Positions 39,565 to 48,995 of a stretch of DNA of 64,000 nucleotides are shown piece by piece. The DNA is taken from positions 1-64,000 of the forward strand of contig NZ_JAAHGO010000003.1 in assembly GCF_010672455.1 (NCBI RefSeq), read 5' to 3'. Below the pieces are notes generated by a model, which saw only the letters and a list, made by a program, of their open reading frames with translations, was not told the DNA's origin and searched no databases. Within the stretch, counting starts at the first letter, position 1; every line of letters starts with the position of its first letter. This stretch comes from Okeania sp. SIO2C9 (lineage in GTDB: Bacteria; Cyanobacteriota; Cyanobacteriia; Cyanobacteriales; Microcoleaceae). A program made the translations under genes and the position numbers.

Positions 39565-40596
39565 TTAAACCACAGCAGTTTCCAACATCTGAATCGTACC
39601 GCGATCGCTATCTATCTCTACCTCTACTCCCAATGGTACTGTAAATTTATTCCGAATATGACCGATCGCTGTACCATACCAAGCAGGAATACCTAGAGGT
39701 CGAATACGATCTAACAAAACCTGCCATAAAGTTAACGTGGGAAAATCATCCTCTTCATCCAGACATCTAGTACATTGCGCAAAAACAAAACCCTCTAACT
39801 GTTGCAATACACCTGCCAAACTCAAATGAGTCAACATCCTGTCTACCCGATAAACATCTTCTCTTATCTCCTCCACAAACAAAATTTTCCCTCGCCAGTC
39901 TGGTAAAAAATTTGACCCCACCATTGCTGTTAACACAGACAAGTTTCCTCCCACCAGTCGCCCCCGTGCTTTTCCACTCGTAATAGTTTCCACAATATTT
40001 ATGGGAGGTTGCAAGGTCATCGCCTTTCCTTCAAACAGGATATCTTTGAGATAACCAACAGAAAATTTATTCCAGGAAGATGTACCAAAGGGACCGTGAA
40101 ATGTCACCAGACCACTGCGAGCATATATCGCCAATAACAGGGCAGTAATATCGCTATAACCAATGATTATTTTGGGATTTTTCCGAATTAAGTCATAGTC
40201 TAATAATGGCAAGATGCGACTACTACCCCAACCACCTGTGGTTGTTACTAATGCTTTTACTTCGTCATCCGCAAACATGGCATTGATATCTGCTGCACGG
40301 TCTATATCTTTACCTGCTAAATATCCATAGCGATCGAGAGCATGGGTGCCAACTTTTACTTTTAATTTTTGTTGCCCTAAAACCAAATTGACGTATTTGA
40401 GTTGATGTTTATAAATCATGGTAGCAGGACTAACTACTGCTACGGTATCGCCTACTTTGAGGCGGGGTGGTTTGAGGATAGGTTGCGGTGATACTGCTGA
40501 GGCAACCTGGAGCGATCGCTTATTTGTCGCAGCGAGTTGAGTTGCCAATAAACTTAGACCTAGCAATTTTAAAAAATAACGGCGATCGCTCATCAT
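39565..40596 (-). CDS. LD-carboxypeptidase (S66 family, muramoyltetrapeptide carboxypeptidase)
   Basis: 343 residues. S66 peptidases remove the terminal D-Ala from muramoyl tetrapeptides in peptidoglycan recycling. The catalytic Ser sits in IIGYSDITALL (near 147), preceded by the TTGGWGSSRILPLLD segment. KARGRLVGGNLSVL and the final RNKFTVPLGVEVEID with HIRN match the family. The N-terminus has a twin-arginine-like signal (SDRRYFLKLLGLSLLATQ), suggesting Tat export; classical LdcA is cytosolic, so this is a secreted variant. The start is at 40596, with Met at codons 1 and 2. Confidence 0.88.
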   Translation of the reverse strand: MMSDRRYFLKLLGLSLLATQLAATNKRSLQVASAVSPQPILKPPRLKVGDTVAVVSPATMIYKHQLKYVNLVLGQQKLKVKVGTHALDRYGYLAGKDIDRAADINAMFADDEVKALVTTTGGWGSSRILPLLDYDLIRKNPKIIIGYSDITALLLAIYARSGLVTFHGPFGTSSWNKFSVGYLKDILFEGKAMTLQPPINIVETITSGKARGRLVGGNLSVLTAMVGSNFLPDWRGKILFVEEIREDVYRVDRMLTHLSLAGVLQQLEGFVFAQCTRCLDEEDDFPTLTLWQVLLDRIRPLGIPAWYGTAIGHIRNKFTVPLGVEVEIDSDRGTIQMLETAVV

Positions 40597-40737
40597 TAAA
40601 GTAGGAATAAAAACACATAATTTTTTTGATTATATTCTATAGTAAAAAGTACAAGTAAAACCAGAATTTTTACTAATATAAATTGAAAAAAAGTTGCCTA
40701 AAAATATTAACTTGTCTTCTGGTTTTAAGATTCAATG

Positions 40738-41094
40738 CTATTTTTTATGATACGATATACTCAGCATTACACTATAAAAAATATAAAATGGAATTACAAA
40801 AAATACAATTAATATAGTGCCAAATACACAACAAAGCAATGAAATTGGTAAATTCACCATAAATATAGCAATTTTACTGATCGTTTCTAGAAAATTCTTC
40901 ATATTCATCAGTTTTTCTCGATCTTCTTTTTTTACCTTAATTGTTGGTAAATCATTTTCTTTTTGATTCTTTTTCTGGGAAAATATTGATGATATAGCGT
41001 TTTTACTGATCAAATTATTTTGTTTTACTTGAAATTCCTTTCTCACCTTAATTGTTGGCTTAATTATTGGTAACTCGTTTTCTTTTTTATCCAT
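40738..41094 (-). CDS. Small membrane protein of unknown function
   Basis: 118 residues. The N-terminal about 65 residues are charged, with two related segments (LPIIKPTIKVRKE and LPTIKVKKEDREK). The C-terminus has two hydrophobic segments (about 74-90 ISKIAIFMVNLPISLLCC, and 90-112 VFGTILIVFFVIPFYIFY). No known domain. No strong ribosome-binding site is seen before ATG 41094. Confidence 0.55.
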   Translation of the reverse strand: MDKKENELPIIKPTIKVRKEFQVKQNNLISKNAISSIFSQKKNQKENDLPTIKVKKEDREKLMNMKNFLETISKIAIFMVNLPISLLCCVFGTILIVFFVIPFYIFYSVMLSISYHKK

Positions 41095-41555
41095 TTTATC
41101 TGAAAATATTGGTAATCATAAAATAGATTTAGATTTAGTATATAAACACCCGGACAATTATATGATTTTATACTGATTTTGTACGCAGTTGATAGAACAA
41201 GCTTTCATCAGTAATGGGGTTGATTTTATGATTAGCGATCCCCTACTTAATTGTACCTCACGCTTCTTGGGAACTGCTATATTATAACTAATGCCATTTC
41301 TCAACAGTAATGTTACAAAGCTTTGTTGGGTTTATCCTGCGGATGAACTATACTAACACTTCGTTCTACAAGGGCCTGAATTTTTAGTTGTGTCACTGCA
41401 CTACGTCTGGATTTAATATTCCTTTAACAAACAGTCTCTAAATTGATGAATAGCATTAAATTTAAAAATGATATTACAGAATATATTTTCTCTCTTTGAG
41501 CTAATGATAAGATAGTAAATGATGAAGTAATTTCCTTCAAGATTGTGAACTAAAA
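41095..41555. other. Intergenic region, nothing recognised
   Basis: AT-rich, without repeats of the families seen elsewhere. It is a divergent gap and should hold promoters for the small membrane gene and the kinase. No gene is visible. Confidence 0.4.
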
Positions 41556-44306
41556 ATGTCTGAAAATAATTCTTTAATTGGTCAAACTCTCAGGCAACAT
41601 TACAAAATTGTAGAACAATTAGGTTGTGGGGGTGGGTTTGGAGAAACTTATATTGCTGAAGATATAGATATACCAGCAAATCCCAAACCTCAGCGTGTTG
41701 TTAAACGGCTAAAACCAACAATTAAACATCAACAAGTCCAAAGATTATTCGAGCAAGAAGGTCAAATTCTTAACCGACTTAGTAGATACGATAAAATTCC
41801 TACTTTGTATGCTTATTTTGAGCATAATCAAGAATTTTATCTAGTTCAAGAACTGATAATAGGTCACGATTTAAGCACAGAAATGAGTCAGCCTTGGAGT
41901 GAAGCTAAAGTGCTAAATTTTTTGTCAGAAATTTTAGAAGTTTTAGCTTTTGTACATCAAGATGAGGTAATTCATCGAGATATTAAACCAGGGAATATTA
42001 TGCGGCGAGACCGCGACCAAAAATTAATGTTAATTGACTTTGGTGCAGTTAAAGAAGTCAGTAATATTGTAGTTAATTCTCAGGGAAAATCTAGTAGTAC
42101 AATTGCAGTAGGTACTCCTGGTTATATGCCTGTGGAACAAGCACAAGGAAGACCACAATTTGCTAGTGATATTTATGCTGTGGGTATTACTGCAATTCAA
42201 GCTTTGACAGGAGTTACACCCAGGAATTTTATCCAAGATGAACTAGGTGAGATAGACTTGCAAAAATTAGTTCCTAATATCAGTGAAAAGTTAGCTAATT
42301 TTCTAACAAAAATGGTTAGGGTTAATTGGAAACAGCGTTACTCGGATGCTGCTGTAGCTTTACAAGCATTACAGGGTAATATTGAACCGATTTCTGGAAT
42401 ATTAAATTGGATTTTATTAAAGATAACTATTGGTTTAATTTGTCAGCATAAAAATTGCGATTTTAGTATTTTTCAAAGTTGTCTAGATTTTTTTGTAGAC
42501 CGCCTTCAGCAAAATAGCACTTCTGTGAATTGTGAACTTTACAAAACTGTCAGTATGTCGCTATTAAAGGCACAAGAAAAAATTGCTATTGAATATAGAA
42601 ATCAGATTGGAGGTTCTTTTCCGACAATACTTCAATATTCACCATTTCATTCTGAGCAAAAACGAGAAAATTTGGGTTGGGTTAATCGTAAAATATCTAA
42701 GTTGAAAAGTGAATTAAAAAAAATCAATCAAACAGAATATTTTACAAGTTTTCCTGAAGATATTAGTTGTTTGTTAATTCCTTTACCTCCTGTAGATGAA
42801 ATTAAGAATTTATGCCAAAGTTTTATTCTGGTTTTACTCCAGGGAGATGAACCAGATGGATACTTAGAAAAGCTGCAAAGAGATGTGGGAGGTTTATTAA
42901 ACTTAGTAGCTGTTAATTTCATGCAAGAAATGCGCGATAATCAAATAGTAAAAGAAATTTTTGAATGCGATTTTTTAGAGATAATTAATCAACAACTATC
43001 AGGGGATAAATTGACTCTAGAAGATTTAGAGAAGTCTCTCCAGAAAGTTAGATTAGAATTAACTGAATTAAGGATTCAGCAGGAAAAAGCAAAAACAGCG
43101 ATTATCTCACAACCTATTAATTTTGATGTGACACAACCAGGTAATTCGCAAGTTGAAGAAGGAAGAAGGGAGAAGGAAGAAGAAAGAAGGCATCCCCCCT
43201 TGCCCCCCCTTGAAAGGGGGGAGGAAGAAAGAAGAAGAAAAAAGTGGATGGGGACTCAAACTCCAGGCAATTTTCAACACAATGAAAAGGAGTTATTACT
43301 GGATACTCCCTCTGGTCAAGTACCACTTCATTCTCTCTTTTATATAGAGCGATCGCCCATAGAGTCAGAGTGTTATGAAACTATTATGAATCCGGGAGCA
43401 TTGATTCGAGTTAAAGCACCTAGACAGATGGGAAAAACTTCTTTAATGAGTAGAATTTTGAATTATGCTGAACAGCAAGGATATTGCAAAGCTTGTTTAA
43501 ATTTTCAGTCAGCAGATGAAGAATTTTTGACTAATCTTGATTTATTTTTAAAGTGGTTTTGTGCCAGTATTACTAATGAACTGAATCTAGAAGAAAAACT
43601 ATCTGAATATTGGCAAGGAGTATTAGGAAGTAAAAATAAATGTACAAATTATTTTCAAAGATATCTACTATCAGAAATTTCTACTCCTTTAGTTTTAGGG
43701 TTAGATGAAGTAGACCAAGTTTTTCAACATCCAGAAATTGCTACTTCCTTTTTTGCTTTGCTCAGGACTTGGCATGAACGTGGTAAAAATGAAGCAGTTT
43801 GGCAAAAGTTAAGGTTAGTAATTGTACATTCAAAAGAAGTTTATATTCCTCTAAATATTAATCAGTCACCTTTTAATGTCGGTTTGCCTATAGAGTTACG
43901 AGAACTCAACTGGGAAGAAGTAGAAAATTTAGTCAAATTACATCATCTAGAATGGTCTTCAGAACAGATAAAAGAGTTAATGGCAATGGTAGGAGGACAT
44001 CCTTATTTAGTACGTCAAGCTCTCTATCAAATTGCCCGGGGAAGAATAACTTTAGAAAAGCTATTACAGGTCGCTCCCACAGAAGAAGGCCCCTATTGTG
44101 ACCACCTACGTCGCCACTTAAATAATCTCGAAGAACACCCAGAATTATTAACAGCAATTAAACAAATTATTACGATAGACTACCCTATACCTATAGGCAC
44201 AAAAGAAGGATTCAAATTACGCAGTATGGGATTAGTAAAGTTTCAAGGTAATTTAGTCATGCCTCTATGTGAATTGTATCGGAAATATTTTAGCTATCGA
44301 CTGTGA
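41556..44306 (+). CDS. Serine/threonine protein kinase fused to an AAA-like ATPase domain
   Basis: 916 residues. Residues 1-280 are a Hanks-type kinase: glycine loop LGCGGGFGETY (about 22-32), catalytic HRDIKPGN (near 145), DFG in LIDFGAV, and APE replaced by GYMPVEQ as in other cyanobacterial SpkA-type kinases. The Lys of VVKRLKP probably serves ATP binding. A middle region (about 285-530) is helical. The C-terminal domain (about 580-916) is an AAA-like ATPase with P-loop KAPRQMGKTSLM (near 618-629) and Walker B LVLGLDEVDQVF. The linker at about 533-566 is made of Glu/Arg/Lys-rich sequence encoded by intergenic-type repeats, with HPPLPPLERGE in the middle. Substrates are unknown. Confidence 0.9.
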   Translation: MSENNSLIGQTLRQHYKIVEQLGCGGGFGETYIAEDIDIPANPKPQRVVKRLKPTIKHQQVQRLFEQEGQILNRLSRYDKIPTLYAYFEHNQEFYLVQELIIGHDLSTEMSQPWSEAKVLNFLSEILEVLAFVHQDEVIHRDIKPGNIMRRDRDQKLMLIDFGAVKEVSNIVVNSQGKSSSTIAVGTPGYMPVEQAQGRPQFASDIYAVGITAIQALTGVTPRNFIQDELGEIDLQKLVPNISEKLANFLTKMVRVNWKQRYSDAAVALQALQGNIEPISGILNWILLKITIGLICQHKNCDFSIFQSCLDFFVDRLQQNSTSVNCELYKTVSMSLLKAQEKIAIEYRNQIGGSFPTILQYSPFHSEQKRENLGWVNRKISKLKSELKKINQTEYFTSFPEDISCLLIPLPPVDEIKNLCQSFILVLLQGDEPDGYLEKLQRDVGGLLNLVAVNFMQEMRDNQIVKEIFECDFLEIINQQLSGDKLTLEDLEKSLQKVRLELTELRIQQEKAKTAIISQPINFDVTQPGNSQVEEGRREKEEERRHPPLPPLERGEEERRRKKWMGTQTPGNFQHNEKELLLDTPSGQVPLHSLFYIERSPIESECYETIMNPGALIRVKAPRQMGKTSLMSRILNYAEQQGYCKACLNFQSADEEFLTNLDLFLKWFCASITNELNLEEKLSEYWQGVLGSKNKCTNYFQRYLLSEISTPLVLGLDEVDQVFQHPEIATSFFALLRTWHERGKNEAVWQKLRLVIVHSKEVYIPLNINQSPFNVGLPIELRELNWEEVENLVKLHHLEWSSEQIKELMAMVGGHPYLVRQALYQIARGRITLEKLLQVAPTEEGPYCDHLRRHLNNLEEHPELLTAIKQIITIDYPIPIGTKEGFKLRSMGLVKFQGNLVMPLCELYRKYFSYRL
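43153..43250 (+). repeat. Intergenic-type repeats inside the kinase gene, in frame
   Basis: Purine heptad-like tracts (gaagaaggaagaagggagaa and aagaaagaagaagaaaaaag) flank a palindromic ccccccttgaaaggggggag core. Both types are otherwise found between genes (46322, 47960, 48716; 52365). The insertion keeps the frame. Confidence 0.75.
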
Positions 44307-44462
44307 AGCCAAACTATAGCGCTACGCGCAAGTCAGAAGTCAAAAGTCAGAAGTCAGAAGTAAAACCAAATTGATAAATATTTGCTACAAATAACTAGGT
44401 TATTTCTTAGGAGTCAGAATGAATAGTTTTAATACCATTTATTAGGTCATAATTTATCTTTT

Positions 44463-44515
44463 TCTCTTGGTGCGCGTTCCGCAAGCGAGCTGGCGTCGTC
44501 GCGGGGTCGCACCGC
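44463..44515 (-). repeat. 53-bp GC-rich mini-repeat, exact inverted copy
   Basis: Exact reverse complement, base for base, of 38975-39027 (starts TCTCTTGGTGCGCGTTCCGC). Confidence 0.92.
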
Positions 44516-45190
44516 TTAGTTCAAGGGACATCTTCTGCACTTGTCTTTTAATAATGCTTATTATTCGTAATATTCTTTTTTTAAAATGCTATAATCCCTA
44601 ACTAAGTTTGAGTGTTTATAGTTGCCCTAACCTATTTGCGTAGTGCTATAAAATTCCAAGTTTACATCTATGAATTTGTTGATAAATACTAGATTTTCAC
44701 CATTTTCTCCTGTAGCAAGTCTATAAACGATGTATTTATATCATGTCCGGATAATAAGTGATAAAAGTGATAAATTTGATGGGGTTTTATATCATGTCCG
44801 CTTGAATACTTATACTTTAGTGGAAGGAAGGCACTTATGCTGAACAGAAGAAAAGGTTAGAAGGGATAAAGTTTTTTTGTCACTGATTATCCGGAGATGA
44901 TATCATACCCCATTCAATTGTAGGCACCCTGTAGACGGTGAGGTTTTATATCATTTCTCAAAAACTTTTCTACATTTTGTTGAGCAGGGGAGTGGGGGAG
45001 TGGCGGTGAAGCAAACATAAGAATAATTAACATTAACTTAGGTAAAATTAGCAAAAAAGTAATTTGGCTTGTACCGATCAGTTGACAACTGAAGTATTGC
45101 CCAAGTATAGCACTAATGTATGGGAATTGGTATTATACCAAATCCGGTTATGAAAAGCTAATTTATCCAAATCCTTCTAACCCTTCTGCC

Positions 45191-45241
45191 TCTCTTGGTG
45201 CGCATTCCCTTGCGTCTGACGCCGACGCGGGGTCGCACCGC
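45191..45241 (-). repeat. GC-rich mini-repeat, diverged copy (51 bp)
   Basis: Shares both ends with the copy at 44463 (TCTCTTGGTGCGC and GCGGGGTCGCACCGC) but differs in the centre. Confidence 0.75.
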
Positions 45242-45341
45242 TTCTGCCCTCTGCCTTCTGCCTTACCTTAATACCACAATTAAAAGTGCATCAAATGTAT
45301 TTATTTTATCCTGATAAAAACCTACTTATAATCCTGCCAAT

Positions 45342-46322
45342 ATGCTTTCTTTTAACAAATATTTATCCTCACTAAACAATCAGCGAAAATTCGCAAGATT
45401 ACTCAGAAGTACACTGAGATTTATCTATAGTTTATTAGAAATTGCTACTATTTTACTCACCGTTATTTTGTTGATTTTAGGAATTATTTATATTGAAAAT
45501 ACCATAGAACAAAAAACAGAGTGGGGTAAAGCTTTTCTACAATCCCTTGAAGACTCAGAAATTCTAGGAACTATTGAAAATATTAGCATTGTCACAGCAT
45601 TAGTTATTTACATTAGGTGGGGAAAAAAGAAATCCCATTATCAAGCTTGGCAGGTAATTGACTCTGCTCAAGGATTACAAATTAGCTATGCTAGAATCAA
45701 AGCGCTAGAAGAACTTGTAAAAGGAGGTGTTTGTTTAAAAGGTTTATCTTTACCTAAAACCAATTTAGACCAAGTTAATTTAGTAGATGTAGATTTTAAA
45801 GAAGCAAATCTTCAAGGAACAAAACTTTTAGAAGCCAACCTTCGAGGAGGTAAATTTGAATTAACTCAATTACAAGGAGCTTTTCTCTGGGGAGCAAATC
45901 TTCAAGATACTTTCTTTCTTTTAACTCAACTTCAAAAAGCCAATCTTAGTTCAGCAAATCTAAAAAATGCCGATATGGAGGGAGTTAATCTCTTAGAAGC
46001 AAATTTACAAAAAGCGAATTTGGAGGGAGCTTATATACTAGGAAATCTTCAAGGTGTTGACTTACAAGAAGCAAATTTAAAAGGAGCAAATCTGCAAGGT
46101 TGTTATCTGAAAAACGCTAACTTTCAAAGTGCAAATTTGAAAGGAGCAAACTTACAAGAAGCAAATTTACAAGGAGCAAACTTTCACGATGCTAATCTAC
46201 AAGATACCAATCTGCAAAAAACAAAAGGGCTGAATCCATTACAGATTAAATCTGCTAATAACTGGCAACAAGCTAAATATTCTAGAGAATTTTATTCTCA
46301 GCTAAATTTACCAGAGAAATGA
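45342..46322 (+). CDS. Pentapeptide-repeat protein with N-terminal membrane segments
   Basis: 326 residues. Two hydrophobic segments lie near the N-terminus (about 27-50, LLEIATILLTVILLILGIIYI, and about 75-95). A soluble linker leads into about 35 pentapeptide repeats of the A(N/D)LQx form (about 128-315), which fold as a right-handed square beta-helix. The final helix is KSANNWQQAKYSREFYSQ, frequent in cyanobacterial members. Function is unknown; such proteins are often membrane-tethered scaffolds. It is a single gene, followed immediately by a heptad repeat tract. Confidence 0.88.
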   Translation: MLSFNKYLSSLNNQRKFARLLRSTLRFIYSLLEIATILLTVILLILGIIYIENTIEQKTEWGKAFLQSLEDSEILGTIENISIVTALVIYIRWGKKKSHYQAWQVIDSAQGLQISYARIKALEELVKGGVCLKGLSLPKTNLDQVNLVDVDFKEANLQGTKLLEANLRGGKFELTQLQGAFLWGANLQDTFFLLTQLQKANLSSANLKNADMEGVNLLEANLQKANLEGAYILGNLQGVDLQEANLKGANLQGCYLKNANFQSANLKGANLQEANLQGANFHDANLQDTNLQKTKGLNPLQIKSANNWQQAKYSREFYSQLNLPEK

Positions 46323-46579
46323 AGGAAGAAGGAAGAAGGAAGAAGGAAGAAGGAAGAAGGAAGAAGGCATAAGGCAGAAGTAAGAAGGAAGAAGGAAGAA
46401 GGAAGAAGGAAGAAGGGAAAATTGCTTAATTCCCTTTCCTACGGAATGCTGCGCAAAGAGCATAAGTGCCTCTTGCCCTCTGCCTTTGAGGTAATAATTA
46501 TTAATTATTAATTATTAATTGTTGAACTGTTCCCTAAAATCTACAATATCTCACAACTCAAATAAGATTGCTAAATAAT
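46322..46579. repeat. GAAGGAA heptad array, then STRR and AT-rich heptads
   Basis: From the last base of the pentapeptide gene (TGA at 46320-46322) to about 46415, the 7-bp unit GAAGGAA repeats, interrupted once by gcataaggcagaagtaa. A TTTCCTACGGAATGCTGCGC repeat lies at 46435-46457, then ATTATTA repeats at 46495-46520. Confidence 0.85.
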
Positions 46580-47578
46580 ATGAACAAAAGTCACATTCGG
46601 CTCAACAAAACCACAAGAGAATGGGTTATTTATGCGCCAAACCGAGGCAAACGTCCCCAGGATTTTCAACAAGAAGATATAGTACAAGAAAAAGTAGAAA
46701 GTCACTCTCCAAACTGCCCTTTTTGTCCTGGTAATGAAGAGCGTCTAGGAGGTATTTTATTAGAGAAACGAAACCCAGAAAATACTAACTGGCAAGTGCG
46801 CGTTATTCCTAATAGATTTCCCGCTTTAACCCCCGATGGAAATACCGATCGAAAATTAGAAGGAATTTATCTGACCATGCCTGGTTATGGTAGACATGAA
46901 GTAATTATTGAAAGTGCCGATCATAGCAAAGATATTCCCACAATGTCTATCCAAGAAGTAGAGATAATAATTGATACTTACCATCAACGTTACATCGAAC
47001 TTATGGAAATAGATGAAAGTATGATGGTCATTATATTTAGAAACCATGGTAAAAAAGCAGGTGCTTCTTTACGCCATCCCCATTCTCAAATTATTGCTAC
47101 TAGCATTGTTCCCCAACATCGGCGCTGGCAAGAAGAAGAAGCTCAAAGATATTATGATGAATTTGGGCACTGTTTATACTGTGAAATATTAGCATTTGAA
47201 AAACAAAATAAAACGCGAGTAATTGAGGAAAATTCATCCTTTTTAGCTTTTATTCCCTTTGCTGCTAAAGCACCTTTTGAAATCTGGATAATGCCAAAAG
47301 AACATCAAGGTGATTTTGGTAGTATTTCAGAGCAAGAAAAATCAGATTTTGCATTAATTCTCAAAAATATTCTCACCAAATTATCAGAAAAATTAAACGA
47401 CCCAGATTATAATTATGTAATTAACACTGCGGCTCGTTATAAAGCAGAAGAACCTCAAGTACATTGGTATTGTCTAATTGAACCTCGACTTACCACACCA
47501 GCAGGTTTTGAAATTGCTTCTGGTATTAGAATTAATCCCTCCCTTCCAGAACTAGATGCAGAATTTTTAACTACTTAA
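46580..47578 (+). CDS. galT: Galactose-1-phosphate uridylyltransferase GalT
   Basis: Transfers UMP between UDP-glucose and galactose-1-phosphate in the Leloir pathway. 332 residues from ATG 46580, which I prefer to an in-frame TTG at 46568. The HIT-type active site is ASLRHPHSQII, with the nucleophilic His in HPH near residue 167. Zinc ligands are in CPFCPGNEE. The second half has HCLYCEIL and the C-terminal HWYCLIEPRL. It is about the usual length. No other gal gene is near; a role in sugar-nucleotide interconversion for exopolysaccharide is possible. Confidence 0.92.
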   Translation: MNKSHIRLNKTTREWVIYAPNRGKRPQDFQQEDIVQEKVESHSPNCPFCPGNEERLGGILLEKRNPENTNWQVRVIPNRFPALTPDGNTDRKLEGIYLTMPGYGRHEVIIESADHSKDIPTMSIQEVEIIIDTYHQRYIELMEIDESMMVIIFRNHGKKAGASLRHPHSQIIATSIVPQHRRWQEEEAQRYYDEFGHCLYCEILAFEKQNKTRVIEENSSFLAFIPFAAKAPFEIWIMPKEHQGDFGSISEQEKSDFALILKNILTKLSEKLNDPDYNYVINTAARYKAEEPQVHWYCLIEPRLTTPAGFEIASGIRINPSLPELDAEFLTT

Positions 47579-48022
47579 TAGCAGGGAATATTCAACAATT
47601 AATAATGAATAATGAATAATTAATAATTAACAATTACCGAATAATGAATAATTAATAATTAAATAATTCACGCCTTGAAGCCTCTCCTTTTAAGGGGAAA
47701 AAAGAGGTCGTTTTGCTGGCGCACAACTTCGTTAACGCTACGCGACATGTTTGCGGAGCATTCCGTCAGGAAAAAGCGGAGCTTGCCGTAGGGTGGGATG
47801 GCGAGGTCTCAGAGCCATATCCAATGGACAAAGAGAAGAAATAATATTTCCTTATATTCAATTTTGTAACGTTTTTAACCAGAGGTAATTATCAATTATC
47901 AATTATCCATTATCCATTAATGAACTCCCCTTAAAAGAGGAGGCTTTAAACTACAATTTTTCGGAAAGGAAAACATTCTTCTTCCTTCTTCCTTCTTCCT
48001 TCTTCCTTCTTCCTTCTTCCTT
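47579..48022. repeat. Composite intergenic repeat, copy 4, and heptad tracts
   Basis: AATAATGAATAATTA heptads (47603-47660) lead into the composite repeat (47663-47935). That copy has an extra GC-rich insert (gctggcgcacaacttcgtta ... tacgcgacatg, 47713-47748) and a TTTGCGGAGCATTCCGTCAG repeat. A TTCTTCC heptad tract (47977-48024) runs into the stop codon of purN. Confidence 0.75.
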
Positions 48023-48673
48023 CTAAGTTGATGCAGCAAGAGCAATAGCTCCTACAATAATTTGATGTTCTTGTATTTGAATTCTTTCGTGCAAAGTTTC
48101 TGGTGTATCGTCAGGCAAAATTGGTACAGCCGCCTGCATTAAAATTGGACCATTATCTACTTCTACATCTACTAAATGTACCGTACAACCAGTTATTTTT
48201 ACTCCAGCTTCTAATGCTTGTTCGATGGCTTTAATACCTCGAAAACTAGGTAATAAACTGGGATGAATATTGATAACTTGATTAGGAAAAGCATCTATTA
48301 AAACTTTAGTAACAATTCGCATCCAACCAGCCATAATTACCCACTCTACATCATATTCTTGTAGAGTTTCAACAATTTTGCCGTCAAATTTTTCTCTATT
48401 TTTGCATTCTCGATGATTTAATAATATTGTCGGCACACCCCATTTTTCTGCTCTCTCTCTAACTTTTGCTCCAGGATTATTATAAATCATTACCTGAACT
48501 TGAGCATTTAATTTTTGATTATTTATGGCTTCCATAATAGCCTCAAAATTACTACCACTTCCAGAGGCAAGAATTCCTAACTTCAAAGGATAATTTTTTG
48601 CCGAAAAATTATCAGAGATAGCTGGAGAAATTAGAAAAGAATTAGAATTGAATTGTTGAGCTTCTGTTGTCAT
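48023..48673 (-). CDS. purN: Phosphoribosylglycinamide formyltransferase PurN
   Basis: Transfers a formyl group from 10-formyl-THF to GAR in purine synthesis. 216 residues. Motifs: LGILASGSGSNFEAI at about 32-46, MIYNNPGAKVRERAE, and the catalytic set VINIHPSLLPSFRG (Asn, His) with the Asp in HLVDVEVDNGPIL. The first about 30 residues are an extension not needed for the fold; a later start is possible, but no in-frame Met lies closer. The stop codon is formed next to a TTCTTCC repeat tract. Confidence 0.93.
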   Translation of the reverse strand: MTTEAQQFNSNSFLISPAISDNFSAKNYPLKLGILASGSGSNFEAIMEAINNQKLNAQVQVMIYNNPGAKVRERAEKWGVPTILLNHRECKNREKFDGKIVETLQEYDVEWVIMAGWMRIVTKVLIDAFPNQVINIHPSLLPSFRGIKAIEQALEAGVKITGCTVHLVDVEVDNGPILMQAAVPILPDDTPETLHERIQIQEHQIIVGAIALAAST

Positions 48674-48995
48674 TTTTTCAAGTTAAATAGTGGGAATTGT
48701 TTAGATTATATAACAGAAGGAAGAGGGAAGAAGGAAGAAGGAAGAGGGAAGAAGCAATAACTGCTGCTCCCGTAATGTTTACAGCAAAGAGAAATACCTG
48801 GCACGGGAGCAAGATGCTCCCACTGTTCTCGTAACAAACATGGCCGAATAATGTACGACCGTTACAATGCGCTACCACCTATTTAATTTTTTCCCCTACT
48901 CCCCTACTCCCTGTACGGACGTTGCATGCAACGTCCCTACCTACTCCCTGCGATACAATATATTAAACAATTCCCAAATCAATCTGGAGGTAATT
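48674..48995. repeat. Repeat-filled intergenic region between purN and the second Uma2 gene
   Basis: GAAGAGG/GAAGAAG tracts (48716-48753), a GGGAGCAAGATGCTCCCAC palindrome (48801-48823), a CTACTCC heptad tract (48892-48912) and a GTTGCATGCAAC palindrome (48913-48940). TGGAGG at 48985-48990 is the ribosome-binding site for ATG 48996. Confidence 0.65.

Larger units (their letters stand above)
44307..45341. repeat. Long intergenic region with several repeat types
   Basis: AGTCAGA heptads (44332-44362); the exact 53-bp GC-rich mini-repeat (44463-44515); repeated tatcatgtccgg motifs (44751, 44799, and an inverted form near 44889); a diverged GC-rich mini-repeat (45191-45241) embedded in ctgccttctgcc-type tracts. 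No gene is visible. Confidence 0.65.

Noticed and set aside
46322-46415. CRISPR array suggested by regular repeats
   Set aside because: The unit is only 7 bp without spacers; it is a heptanucleotide tract. I found no array of 25-40 bp repeats with unique spacers in the window.
48867-48995. Upstream extension of the second Uma2 protein
   Set aside because: The extra residues would come from the CTACTCC heptads and the GTTGCATGCAAC palindrome; a GGAGG site just before 48996 marks the real start.
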